Assembly: GCA_019359325.1 (NCBI GenBank)
Contig: JAHHHN010000010.1
Location: forward strand, 154,136 to 218,135
From: Mojavia pulchra JT2-VF2
Lineage (GTDB): Bacteria > Cyanobacteriota > Cyanobacteriia > Cyanobacteriales > Nostocaceae
Length of the DNA: 64,000 bases
Direction: 5' to 3'
In this document: one piece after another, positions 51,505 to 62,032 of the stretch
Layout of the letters: each line of letters begins with the position of its first letter
Numbering within the stretch: the stretch's first letter is position 1
The notes under the pieces: model-generated
The model's database searches: none
The model's input: only the letters and a program-made list of their open reading frames with translations
Told to the model about the DNA's origin: nothing
Made by a program: the position numbers and the translations under genes

Positions 51505-52893
51505 TTACTGAAGCCTCCGTTTCACTTCTTCAGCCAAATTAGCCAATCCTACTTCTACTTGTTCGCCTGTTTTCAAATCTTTAAGCGATGACTTTTGTGC
51601 TGCTGCTTCATCTGCACCAATAATTACACAGAATTGAATTCCTTGTTTATCAGCTAACTGGAATTGTTTACCTAAAGGACGCTTATCAAAGTTAGTTATA
51701 ACATTAATGCCCGACTTACGCAGATTTTGTGACACTTTTAAATAAGTGGGCATTAAATCTTCTTGCATATTCACAACCATCACCTGTGCAGGTGTGGCAG
51801 CTAAGGTATTGAGAATACCAGCTTTTAATAAGCGACTAATTAAGCGAGTTAAGCCGATAGAAATTCCTACTCCGGGCATTTTTTCGCCTAAGAACATCCC
51901 TACTAATTCTTCATATCTACCGCCAGAACAGATACTACCTAAAGCTTCATGTCCTATTAGCGTTGTTTCGTAAACTGTGCCAGTATAGTAATTCAAACCA
52001 CGCGCAATAGATAAATCTATACAGTAACGATTTTCGGCAACTCCGAGATTGCGGACACCTGCAATCACTGTTGATAATTCGGAAACTCCCAAGCCAAATT
52101 GCTCGGATTCTGGAAGATTTTGTGATAGATGATTAAGTTTATCTAATACCTCATCAACTGTACCATCAATCTTAATAAAATCAATAATTTTCTGTGTTTG
52201 CTCTAAATTTATACCTTCTTTTTCTAATTCTTGTTTGGCTTTTGATTCACCAATTTTCTCTAGGTTGTCAATGATGCCAATACACGACTTAATTTGATTT
52301 TCGACAATTCCTAATGATTGAAAAAAACCTGTAAGAATTTTGCGATTATTGATGCGAATTACAAAATCACCGATATTAACTGCTTCAAATATTTCAGTAA
52401 TAATTGCAGGCATTTGAGCATCATAAAGTAAACTCAATTCTCGACGAGCTACTACGTCAATATCGCACTGACGAAATTGGCGGAATCTTCCATCTTTTGC
52501 TCTTTCACCACGAAAAACAGCATCCATCTGGTAACGAGCAAAAGGAAAGGTTAATTCATTGAGGTGACGAGCTATATACGCCGCTAAAGGAACTGTTTGG
52601 TCAAATTTTAAAGCTCTAGCTTCTGAACCTGTTTCACCTGCTTTATCTTTTTCTGCTTGCCGATTGGGTGGTAAGATGGGGTCGATACCATAAATAATAT
52701 TGTCACCCTGATTTCCCTTTGCCTGTAATACTTCTAAACGCTCAACTGCGGGAGTTTCAATCGGTGTAAATCCGTAACTTTCAAAAACTCTCCGAATGGT
52801 ATCTAGCAAGTATAATTCTAAACGTTTTTCACTAGGAAGAAATTCAGGAAAGCCACTGGGTGTGGAAAAGTTTATTTTGTCACCTTTTGTCAT
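51505..52893 (-). CDS. hisS: Histidyl-tRNA synthetase, unusual subtype
   Basis: A 462-residue class II synthetase that charges tRNA-His. Class II motif 1 (FEPTPIETP-like SYGFTPIETPAVERLEVL), motif 2 with the arginine (DAVFRGERAKDGRFRQFRQCD), and the motif 3 region (GVGISIGLTRLISRLL) are visible, followed by the anticodon-binding domain. The HisA motif reads IARGLNYYTGT, with Asn where most bacterial enzymes have Asp (RGLDYYT); the N-terminal insert GNQGDNIIYGIDPILPPNRQ differs from standard cyanobacterial HisRS. I recall such features in Bacteroidetes-type enzymes. It may be a second, transferred copy. A MITE-like element lies just upstream. Confidence 0.88.
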   Translation of the reverse strand: MTKGDKINFSTPSGFPEFLPSEKRLELYLLDTIRRVFESYGFTPIETPAVERLEVLQAKGNQGDNIIYGIDPILPPNRQAEKDKAGETGSEARALKFDQTVPLAAYIARHLNELTFPFARYQMDAVFRGERAKDGRFRQFRQCDIDVVARRELSLLYDAQMPAIITEIFEAVNIGDFVIRINNRKILTGFFQSLGIVENQIKSCIGIIDNLEKIGESKAKQELEKEGINLEQTQKIIDFIKIDGTVDEVLDKLNHLSQNLPESEQFGLGVSELSTVIAGVRNLGVAENRYCIDLSIARGLNYYTGTVYETTLIGHEALGSICSGGRYEELVGMFLGEKMPGVGISIGLTRLISRLLKAGILNTLAATPAQVMVVNMQEDLMPTYLKVSQNLRKSGINVITNFDKRPLGKQFQLADKQGIQFCVIIGADEAAAQKSSLKDLKTGEQVEVGLANLAEEVKRRLQ

Positions 52894-52921
52894 GTTTTGT
52901 CCTTTAGCTATTTTAGAAAAT

Positions 52922-53083
52922 AGAGGTTGTTTGAAAAGTGGTTGGCTGTGATTTTAGGCACTTATTGATCCCCCCTAGCCCCCCTTAAAAAGGGGGGAAG
53001 AATCAAAGTCCTCCTTTTTAAGGGGGATTTAGGGGGATCTAGAACGTTTTGCTACCGACAAAAAGACTTTTAAAACATCCTCT
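52922..53083. mobile_element. MITE-like element, AGAGG family
   Basis: A 162-bp element with inverted ends AGAGGTTGTTTGAAAAGT (52922-52939) and the complement of AGAGGATGTTTTAAAAGT (ending 53083), 15 of 18 positions matching. The inside has GATCCCCC..CCCCTTAAAAAGGGG and CTCC..GGGGGATC blocks, the same design as 39988-40137. There is no transposase inside. Confidence 0.72.
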
Positions 53084-53149
53084 TAGATTTTAAATTTTAA
53101 ATTATAATGAGCTCCTTGATATAAAACTTGAGTCTATTTGCTCAAATAA

Positions 53150-53177
53150 GGGTGCGTTATACTTCGTTAACGCACCC
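53150..53177. repeat. GGGTGCGTTA hairpin repeat
   Basis: GGGTGCGTTA (53150-53159) pairs perfectly with TAACGCACCC (53168-53177). The same core appears at 44124-44154. It is a dispersed repeat of Nostocales and could also act as a terminator-like structure for the gene at 53226-53672. Confidence 0.6.
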
Positions 53178-53225
53178 TACAAATTAATAATTTATTAACT
53201 AAATCATCTTGAAAGTTTTAAATTG

Positions 53226-53672
53226 CTATCGTACTCGTTCTTCTTGGATTAAGGTACGTTGGTAAATTTGATGATTTTTAAACCAGTGCCATGTACGAGC
53301 GCGATAGTTGTTGTCAGGACTAATTTGGATCATTTCATATAAGTACATTTCTGGTACTGTCTTATAAGAAAACCACAAAATTACTGTGGAATCGTCAACT
53401 TCCCAAGCTTTTCCTTGAATGCGATCGGTGTCAAATAAAAGAGTTTTATCTTGATAGGTTCCAGGAAATCTATGCTCCTCTTGTTTCTCATCAGACCATT
53501 TGTAACGATTAATTTGATAGTAGGCATAGGGGCTATTTTCTGGAAATTGGCAGGTTAAATGAGATTCATGCCTATCAAGAATTTTTCCAGTTGTATCGAC
53601 AAGTGTATACGTACCTACCCAGTCTCCTTCATGACGGGCTAGCACGGGCATTCCTTCTCTAATATTAGGCAT
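53226..53672 (-). CDS. Small beta-rich (lipocalin/DUF3598-like) protein
   Basis: A 148-residue soluble protein with repeated beta-strands around an opening ARHEGDWVGTYTLVDTTGKILDRHES, then FPGTYQDKTLLFDTDRIQGKAWEVDDSTVILWFSY in short blocks. The pattern (HEGDW.GTY near the start, W at the end of a barrel-like set) resembles small lipocalin-fold proteins such as DUF3598. It would bind a small hydrophobic ligand. ATG 53672 (MPNIREG) is chosen because AAGGAG lies just upstream; a longer frame would begin at 53726 inside the aldehyde dehydrogenase gene. It probably shares an operon with that dehydrogenase. Confidence 0.68.
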   Translation of the reverse strand: MPNIREGMPVLARHEGDWVGTYTLVDTTGKILDRHESHLTCQFPENSPYAYYQINRYKWSDEKQEEHRFPGTYQDKTLLFDTDRIQGKAWEVDDSTVILWFSYKTVPEMYLYEMIQISPDNNYRARTWHWFKNHQIYQRTLIQEERVR

Positions 53673-53712
53673 AACAAAACTCCTTTTAATCTGATAACTG
53701 GCTAATAAACTA

Positions 53713-55131
53713 TTACCCATTATCAAACCACCAAGGGTCGCTTGCAGAGTTGGTTTTAATTAAGAAAGCTTTTTTGCGCGTGAACCGTTTGATAGCTGCT
53801 GGCCCCATGCGCGAACCGCCCAAGCCGGAGAACTTGAAGGCGTTTTTTTCGCCTTCGTGCATGATAGCAGTGAGCGCAGCATCATTGATACTAATGCCAC
53901 CTGCATCGATTTGCTGGGCAACTTCTAAGGCTAATTGTTCTGAACCTGCAAACACAGCCGCACTCAGTCCATAAATAGTGTCATTGGCTAAGTGAATCGC
54001 TTCTTCAACTTGAGAAAATGGCATTACTGGCATAATTGGGCCAAAAGTCTCTTCAGTCATCACTTTCATTGAATGGTCAACCTGGGTGAGAACGGTGGGA
54101 CGACACCACCAACCCCCGCCTAATTCTTCAACTTGACCGCCGCAGTGAACTACTGCTTTTTTTTGGACTGCATCTAAGAGATGATCGCTAATAATTGCTG
54201 CCTGTCTTTGGGCAATGATCGGGCCAATTCCGCCATCTTCAACTGTAGGGTGAGCTAATTTTAGTTGTTGGGCTTTGGCTGTCAGTTGTGTAACAAATTT
54301 ATCAAATATCGATTCTGCAACGTAAATTCGCTCAATTGAGAGGCATGATTGCCCAGTGTTAACAACTGAACCCCACAAAATTGCTGAGGTGGCTAAGTTT
54401 AAATCAGCTGATTCTAAGACGATCGCCGGGTCTTTACCTCCTAATTCTAAAAAAGCTGGAATAAATCTTTTCGCTGCGACCTCAGCAACTTTTCGCCCTG
54501 TTGCTACACTGCCTGTAAAACAGACTAAATCTACATTTTCAATTAAAGCGGCTCCTGTTTCACCTGCGCCTTCAATAAAAGTGAATACGTCGCGCAACTT
54601 GGGAACGGCATTCAGTGCTGTTATGAGTGGTGCTACAAATCGAGGAGCAATTTCACTGGGTTTGACAACAACAGCGCAACCTGCTATCAATGCCGGAATT
54701 GCATCAATTGTAGACAGTAAAAGTGGAAAATTCCACGGGCTAATTACCCCGACTAACGGGTAAGGCACAGATGTTTGCTGCAAGGCGATAAACGGGATGG
54801 CTGTGTTTTTTGCGGTTTCTTGCAGTAATTCTGGCCCTAACCGACACCAGCGATCTATGCTAGCGAGGAAGGAGTCAATTTCCATGATTGAGATTGACAA
54901 TCTACCTGTATCGTTGACCAAAGCCTCAGTCAACCGATCGCGCCTGGACAATAAAGCTTCCTTCCATTCCTGTAATGCTTCAATTCTTCCTTCTACACCC
55001 AACTCTTGCCAACGAACTTGCGCCCTCCGCAGACGATTACATAGCTGCGCCAGCAGTTTCGGAGGCGGCGGTATAATCACATAATCAAATTTTCCAGTCC
55101 GGGGATTGCGGACTTCTATAGATTTACTCAT
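53713..55131 (-). CDS. NAD(P)-dependent aldehyde dehydrogenase
   Basis: A 472-residue ALDH that oxidises an aldehyde to the acid. Seen: VISPWNFPLLLSTI and VVKPSE of the cofactor fold, FTGSVATGRKVAE, the general base in LELGGKDPAIVLE, and the catalytic cysteine in NTGQSCLSIERIYV. The C-terminal MTEETFGPIMPVMPF block is also present. The sequence is closest in type to the coniferyl/vanillin or benzaldehyde dehydrogenase branch; the substrate is unknown. It is followed by the small beta-rich protein gene and preceded, on the same strand, by the nitrilase-like gene. Confidence 0.88.
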   Translation of the reverse strand: MSKSIEVRNPRTGKFDYVIIPPPPKLLAQLCNRLRRAQVRWQELGVEGRIEALQEWKEALLSRRDRLTEALVNDTGRLSISIMEIDSFLASIDRWCRLGPELLQETAKNTAIPFIALQQTSVPYPLVGVISPWNFPLLLSTIDAIPALIAGCAVVVKPSEIAPRFVAPLITALNAVPKLRDVFTFIEGAGETGAALIENVDLVCFTGSVATGRKVAEVAAKRFIPAFLELGGKDPAIVLESADLNLATSAILWGSVVNTGQSCLSIERIYVAESIFDKFVTQLTAKAQQLKLAHPTVEDGGIGPIIAQRQAAIISDHLLDAVQKKAVVHCGGQVEELGGGWWCRPTVLTQVDHSMKVMTEETFGPIMPVMPFSQVEEAIHLANDTIYGLSAAVFAGSEQLALEVAQQIDAGGISINDAALTAIMHEGEKNAFKFSGLGGSRMGPAAIKRFTRKKAFLIKTNSASDPWWFDNG

Positions 55132-55284
55132 TATTTATTTGTCATTAGTCGTTAGTTATTAGTTACAGCAGATTGCAACTTTAATTTTTATTCAGTCAGT
55201 AGTTAGGATACTTGCCGAAGCGAGGTTTTTGATTTTAAATTCTGAATTTTTTAATCCCCATTCCCCAATTAAAAAATCTGTCTG
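55132..55284. repeat. Short heptamer repeats between ALDH and nitrilase-like genes
   Basis: GTTATTAGT/GTCATTAGT units at about 55141-55165 are degenerate heptamer repeats. The rest of the 150-base gap shows nothing clear. Confidence 0.45.
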
Positions 55285-56325
55285 TCAAATTACTCCCAGC
55301 TTGGCTAGGCGTTCAATGGTCGCTTGCTGGGTTTGGATAAAGTGTTTGCGATCTACTTCTGTTTCCAGCATAGTATTTGCTGGGTAAAAATGCGACTGAC
55401 GATAACTGTCTGCATATAGCTCAAATCGCTGGCGTGAAAGTAAATTATTTAACCCTGGTCTGCGGCGATCACGGCGTAAGGCAGCTAAGTCAATCTCTGC
55501 AAAAGCTGACATACTTTCGCCTGTAGCTGTCTGTGCTAATACTATTCCGCGATAGTCAATGATTTTAGAACCGCCATCAGCCGAAGCTTCAGGAATAGGG
55601 ATATTAGCGATGCCTGCTGTATTAGCGGAAACTACATATGCTGTATTTTCCACGGCACGAGAGATTTTGGCTGCGTCTTTGGGTGTGAAATTGCCATAAA
55701 TTTCTGATGTCGAGTGCAGAAAAATTTCTGCTCCGCGCATTGCCAAACACCTTGCCACTTCAGGATATAAGATTTCTTCGGATGCCAATGCTGCCAAATT
55801 ACCGATCGCAGTTTTCGCAACCGGAAAAACTCCATCCAATCCGTAGCAGTCAAGGTACTTATCCCAAACATCGTGCGGTGTCGGAGCAAACATTGAATTT
55901 AACCGTCGATACCGCAAGACAACTTCTCCCGATGGATCGATGACAAAGCAGGTTTGAAAGTACAAACCCGGAAAATTAGGATCGAGTTCGTAAGCATTGC
56001 CAGCTAAAAAAATCCGATGTTTTTGGGCAATATTACCTAAAGCTTCATACTCAGCCCCATCTATTTCCAGACAAGCTTTTTCTGCCCACATCGCCAGCGA
56101 TTCTCCGCGAGGGAAACCTGTAAGGAAATATTCTGGCAGCACAATTAAACGGCAGTCCAAACCAATAAAAGCGATACTGGCAGCAATTTGTTGTGCCAAG
56201 CGATTGATACTATTGTGCATCAGAGAACGAGCCTCTTGGCGATCGCCTGCCTGATTGACTGCATGACACGTAACTTGCAGCGCCAAAGCTCGGAATGACT
56301 CGATATTATCGGGGTAGACTGCCAT
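55285..56325 (-). CDS. Carbon-nitrogen hydrolase (nitrilase) family protein with altered active site
   Basis: A 346-residue protein with the nitrilase fold. The Glu of the triad is in IVLPEYFLTG (E65). The segment where the catalytic Lys should be reads VLRYRRLNSM, so Lys is replaced by Arg (R141). The strand that should carry the nucleophilic Cys reads AALASEEILYPEVARCL, placing Ser182 (or Ala181) at the Cys position. The GAEIFLH and NTAGI regions are typical. I recall ASEE-type members in other bacteria, so this is probably a subfamily trait. The usual amide or nitrile hydrolysis may be absent or altered. It lies upstream of ALDH on the same strand and divergent from an FAD monooxygenase gene. 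Confidence 0.82.
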   Translation of the reverse strand: MAVYPDNIESFRALALQVTCHAVNQAGDRQEARSLMHNSINRLAQQIAASIAFIGLDCRLIVLPEYFLTGFPRGESLAMWAEKACLEIDGAEYEALGNIAQKHRIFLAGNAYELDPNFPGLYFQTCFVIDPSGEVVLRYRRLNSMFAPTPHDVWDKYLDCYGLDGVFPVAKTAIGNLAALASEEILYPEVARCLAMRGAEIFLHSTSEIYGNFTPKDAAKISRAVENTAYVVSANTAGIANIPIPEASADGGSKIIDYRGIVLAQTATGESMSAFAEIDLAALRRDRRRPGLNNLLSRQRFELYADSYRQSHFYPANTMLETEVDRKHFIQTQQATIERLAKLGVI

Positions 56326-56570
56326 GTATTTACTTTGTGGAAATTTTAACTGCCACTTTTAAGGATACGATCGCTGTGGGGTGGCGATCGCATAGCATAT
56401 TGTTGATAGTTACCTACAACTATGATGGCTATTAAAAAAATTAAAGTGAAGTTGACACAGCTCGCTAACATTAAAATGAAGTTGTAGGCTTGTTGAAGAA
56501 ATCAAAATTCTCTTGAAATTTTTTTTATAGCTCCCAAACACGACGAAAATATTACTCTTGAGTCTTATCC
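56326..56570. promoter_or_regulatory. Divergent promoter region with two direct repeats
   Basis: The gap between the nitrilase-like gene and the monooxygenase gene contains ATTAAAGTGAAGTTG at 56441-56455 and ATTAAAATGAAGTTG at 56471-56485, start-to-start exactly 30 bases. A TTGACA box lies at 56454-56459. The repeats lie three helical turns apart and could be a regulator site; that is an inference. Confidence 0.4.
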
Positions 56571-57764
56571 ATGTCGGAAAATAACCCAAGCGAATTTCCA
56601 GTAGCATCGCCGTGGAAAGTTGCCATCATTGGTGCTGGTCTTGGAGGTTTGACAGCTGCGTTAGCGCTACGAAAACAAGGCATTGACGCGCAAATCTATG
56701 AAAAAGCACGGGAATTGCGACCAGTGGGTGCTGGTCTTACCCTTTTTCCCAACGGCTTGAATAGTCTCCATGCCATTGATGCAGGTATAGTCGAGTCGCT
56801 GAAACGCGCAGGCAGCCAAACCCGCATGTTGAACTTGAAGAAAAGCACCGGAGAAGTAATAACACAAAGCCCAATTCTTCTGATGGAGAAATACGGGCAA
56901 CCGATGCTAAACATTCGGTGGTCGCGCTTGCAGGAAATACTCGCTGCTGCACTGCCAACGGATGCCATCCACCTCAATTCTCGGTGCATAGGCTTTCAAC
57001 AAAATGACCAAGCTGTAGAGGTTTACTTTGAAGATGGCAAAAAAGTTCAGGCAGACTTACTGATAGGAGCTGATGGGATAAACTCCGCAGTCAGGCAGAC
57101 ACTTATTGGAGACGGTTCTCCTCACTATTCTGGGCGCTTGTCTTGGCGTGGTGTAGTTCAATATCGCCACGAACTTCTACATTCTGATGAATCAACTTTT
57201 ACGCTTGGAACTGATGGCAAAAACTTCAACCTGATTGATGTGGGTAGTGGATACATATATTGGGTTGCTGGAGCATTATGGGCGGATGATAATTGCCTCC
57301 AAAATGCCGCAGAAGTAAAATCTCGCGTTTTAGAGGTATTTGCTGAATGGGCAGAACCCGTACAGGCGCTCGTAGAAGCAACAAATGCCAAGGACATTGT
57401 GGAAAGACCAATATACGACAGACCGCCATTGCAGAGTTGGAGCCAAGGTAGGGTAACGCTTTTGGGTGATGCAGCACATCCAGTAGTGCCAGTGTTAGGA
57501 CAGGGAGCAAATATGGCTTTTGAAGATGCATCAGATTTGCAAGAGTGCCTTTGTTATGCACCCAGTATTGAAACAGCCCTTGCTAGCTATGAAAATAGTC
57601 GCATACACCGCACCCAAGTCATTCAAGCTCGCAGTGCATTCCAGGGCGCTCGTTCTTATGACGCTGACAGCGATACATTTCTGCGCGGTGTTGCAGAACA
57701 AGCACAGATGAGTCAGTCAGAGTTTGAAGATTGGCTTTATAGCTATAAGGGAACAAAGCTTTAA
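56571..57764 (+). CDS. FAD-dependent monooxygenase (salicylate-hydroxylase / zeaxanthin-epoxidase-like)
   Basis: A 397-residue class A flavoprotein monooxygenase. The N-terminal dinucleotide motif is VAIIGAGLGGLTAALALRKQG with the acidic end in IYEKA, the DG motif is ADLLIGADGINSAVRQTLIG, and the GD motif is VTLLGDAAHPVVPVLGQGANMAFEDA. These proteins use NAD(P)H, FAD and O2 to hydroxylate or epoxidise aromatic or isoprenoid compounds. It leads a two-gene unit with the NmrA-like gene (gap 48 bases). The substrate is unknown; the island contains several other genes for small-molecule breakdown. Confidence 0.87.
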   Translation: MSENNPSEFPVASPWKVAIIGAGLGGLTAALALRKQGIDAQIYEKARELRPVGAGLTLFPNGLNSLHAIDAGIVESLKRAGSQTRMLNLKKSTGEVITQSPILLMEKYGQPMLNIRWSRLQEILAAALPTDAIHLNSRCIGFQQNDQAVEVYFEDGKKVQADLLIGADGINSAVRQTLIGDGSPHYSGRLSWRGVVQYRHELLHSDESTFTLGTDGKNFNLIDVGSGYIYWVAGALWADDNCLQNAAEVKSRVLEVFAEWAEPVQALVEATNAKDIVERPIYDRPPLQSWSQGRVTLLGDAAHPVVPVLGQGANMAFEDASDLQECLCYAPSIETALASYENSRIHRTQVIQARSAFQGARSYDADSDTFLRGVAEQAQMSQSEFEDWLYSYKGTKL

Positions 57765-57812
57765 TAATTTATTGTTAATTTTAATACTCTTGGCTCCAGT
57801 GGAAGGTAAAAA

Positions 57813-58706
57813 ATGAACAAAGTTCTGCTGATTGGCGTTACTGGCGGTACTGGTGGAAATGCCGTCAAAGGATTTCTCGAACAGGGAGTCACCAACCTGC
57901 GTGCCATTACAAGGAAGATTGACCTGAATCGTCCTTCCCTGTCAAAGTTAAATGATGCTGGAGTCGAGCTGGTTGAAGCCAATCTTGATGATGTAAACTC
58001 CCTCACAGCAGCTTTTACAGGAGTTTCGGCTGTTTACTGCCATGCTACTTCCGCCGATTCTAGTAAGCCCGATCCCCTAGAGGTGGAAAGAGCCAAGCAA
58101 GTTGCACAAGCTGCAAAGCAAGCCCAAATTACTCACTTTGTCTACAATTCCGCAGGCGGCGCGGATAGAAATTCTGGCATTTCTCACATTGAGCAAAAGT
58201 ACAAAGTCGAGCAAATTCTGAAAGCAGCAGGCTTACCAACAACTATGTTACGGGCTTGCTTGTTTATGGAGGAGTTTTGGAAAAAGTACACGCGACCGTC
58301 TATCCTCAAAGGTAGTTTTCCCTTTTCCATTCAGCCTGATAGACCTCTACATTTGATTGCAACCAAAGACATGGGACGTGTGGCAGCTTATGTGATTAAA
58401 CATCCTTCCCAGTACATCGGTAAAGAAATTGAGTTAGCTGGGGATGTACTGACTCCCAAACAAATGGCAGAGGTCTTTTCCGAGGCGCAGGGAATGAAAG
58501 TTGTCCACAAAGAAACACCCGCTTGGATTTTCTTACTGCTTTGGCAAAAAGAACTGTTTACTTTGATTCAGTGGTATCGCAACAAAGGTTATCAAGCTGA
58601 TGTTGAGCGTTTGCGAGCAGAATTTCCGGGACTTTTGACTACATTTAAGGAATTTCTGGAAGAAACTCATTGGGCAAACCCAGAATTAACTTATGAAAGT
58701 TTGTGA
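57813..58706 (+). CDS. NmrA-like NAD(P)-binding protein
   Basis: A 297-residue atypical short-chain dehydrogenase. The N-terminal dinucleotide motif is VLLIGVTGGTGGNAVKGFL with the Arg that favours NADP in AITRKID. ELVEANLDD, AVYCHATSAD, HFVYNSAGGADRNSGISHIEQKYKVE and LRACLFMEEFWKK follow (in short blocks). It lacks the YxxxK of true dehydrogenases; the HxxxK-like segment is in HIEQKYKVE. NmrA-type proteins sense the redox state or act as reductases of isoflavone type. It follows the FAD monooxygenase gene by 48 bases, so it is probably co-transcribed. Confidence 0.82.
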   Translation: MNKVLLIGVTGGTGGNAVKGFLEQGVTNLRAITRKIDLNRPSLSKLNDAGVELVEANLDDVNSLTAAFTGVSAVYCHATSADSSKPDPLEVERAKQVAQAAKQAQITHFVYNSAGGADRNSGISHIEQKYKVEQILKAAGLPTTMLRACLFMEEFWKKYTRPSILKGSFPFSIQPDRPLHLIATKDMGRVAAYVIKHPSQYIGKEIELAGDVLTPKQMAEVFSEAQGMKVVHKETPAWIFLLLWQKELFTLIQWYRNKGYQADVERLRAEFPGLLTTFKEFLEETHWANPELTYESL

Positions 58707-61089
<2,383 letters not shown>

Positions 61090-61158
61090 GAAATTTTATA
61101 GGGTTGCGAACCAATATATTTACTTTGGTTAGCTAGTTGCTCCCACAAATATTTACTC

Positions 61159-61187
61159 AACCCTCCTGATTAAGGGGGGTTGTTTTT
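61159..61187 (+). terminator. Rho-independent terminator of nifH
   Basis: AACCCTCC (61159-61166) pairs with GGGGGGTT (61174-61181), with one G-T pair, followed by GTTTTT. It lies 70 bases after the nifH stop and before any other gene, so nifH is a single-gene unit. Confidence 0.8.
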
Positions 61188-61438
61188 GTTAAAATTATCC
61201 GTTATTTTTCAGCAGGCGATCGCGTAGCGCGTAGCGCACCCATAATTAATTAAGCAGGCAAGATTTAACAATACTGAAATCTGCCTTTGCTGAAACTAGT
61301 TCAGTAACCAAGCGCCAACTTCAGATTGATTCATTTCGTATCTGTTGGTAGCTGGGTTTGAGTTTCACTAATTGTTTAACCCTTTTGCCAGTAAGTTATA
61401 TCTCTTGTAACCCAAATTTTCAGCTTTTTGCTCGGCAC
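61188..61438. other. Intergenic region
   Basis: This section between the nifH terminator and the 21-bp array is AT-rich. It has a GCGATCGC and GCGTAGCGC pair at about 61216-61240 and no supported gene. Confidence 0.4.
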
Positions 61439-61711
61439 TTTGACATCCGAAGTTCGATATTCGAGTTCTGAAGGGGAAGTTTGAGGTTTTGAAGTCGAAC
61501 TTTTGAGTTCACAGGTGCAACGTTGGTGTTCTGAAGGTGAAACTTCGAGTTCAGAAGGAGAAGTTTCGAGCTTTTTGCTCGGATGTTGGTGTTCTGAAGG
61601 TGAAACTTCGTGTTCAGAACAGGAATTTTCCTGTTTTTTACTTGAATATTGGTGTTTTGAGGACGATACTTCGTGTTCTGACGTGCAACTTTCGAGTTCA
61701 AAGGCTGAATG
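61439..61711. repeat. Degenerate tandem 21-bp array, about 13 units
   Basis: Thirteen consecutive 21-bp units, each close to TTCGAGTTCTGAAGGTGAACT. The unit starts are at 61439, 61460, 61481, 61502 and so on to 61691. Copies at 61523 and 61586 are identical over the whole 21 bases. Read on the minus strand the period gives a heptapeptide pattern of LQNTNIx and LNSKFHx type, and the frame stays open for 109 codons; frames on the plus strand are also open. The period therefore explains the open frames. No start site or ribosome-binding site is convincing. Confidence 0.85.
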
Positions 61712-61822
61712 ATGGTGATGCGAACACCTAGTTTTCTACTTTTTATCACAATTTTTTTGCGAAAAAGACCGATAACGGCATGATTTATTCATTAGCCCAA
61801 CCCACAAACCTGTAAATCTACA

Positions 61823-62032
61823 GTGAAAACAGTATCCAGTGCTATTTACAAAGCGGGTATCTTCTTTGCACCTTGGTCAATAGTGGTTGCAATGACAACA
61901 GGGATACTACTTAGTATTCCAACTGCAAGTATAGCGCAACAACAAACCAATCCTTCTTCAGGTGAGCAACAAGCAGGACTAAAGGAAGCTGAACAACTTA
62001 ATCAACAGATAAAAAATTTAGACCATGCATGA
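61823..62032 (+). CDS. N-terminal part of a frameshifted TPR-CHAT protein
   Basis: A 69-codon frame with a signal peptide-like N-terminus (MKTVSSAIYKAGIFF, then VVAMTTGILLSIPTASIAQQ; cleavage near residue 39) and then GLKEAEQLNQQIKNLDHA. In cyanobacterial TPR-CHAT proteins such an N-terminus leads straight into TPR units. Here the frame ends at TGA 62030-62032, which overlaps the ATG of the next frame (62029). The sequence across the junction reads as a family-like LDHA/MSLNNLA, so a single-base deletion near 62028 is the simplest explanation; part of the first TPR also seems missing. Translational coupling is the alternative. Start codon is GTG. Confidence 0.6.
   Translation: MKTVSSAIYKAGIFFAPWSIVVAMTTGILLSIPTASIAQQQTNPSSGEQQAGLKEAEQLNQQIKNLDHA

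Larger units (their letters stand above)
52894..53225. other. Intergenic region filled by repeats
   Basis: The 332-base gap upstream of hisS contains the MITE-like element at 52922-53083 and the hairpin at 53150-53177. The hisS promoter is either inside or very close to the mobile element. Confidence 0.55.

Noticed and set aside
61439..61711. Possible CRISPR array
   Set aside because: The units are contiguous 21-bp degenerate copies with no unique spacers, and no cas genes are near.
61420..61749. Minus-strand 109-codon heptapeptide-repeat frame
   Set aside because: Open frames occur on both strands over the same array, so openness reflects the period. It is kept as a repeat only.
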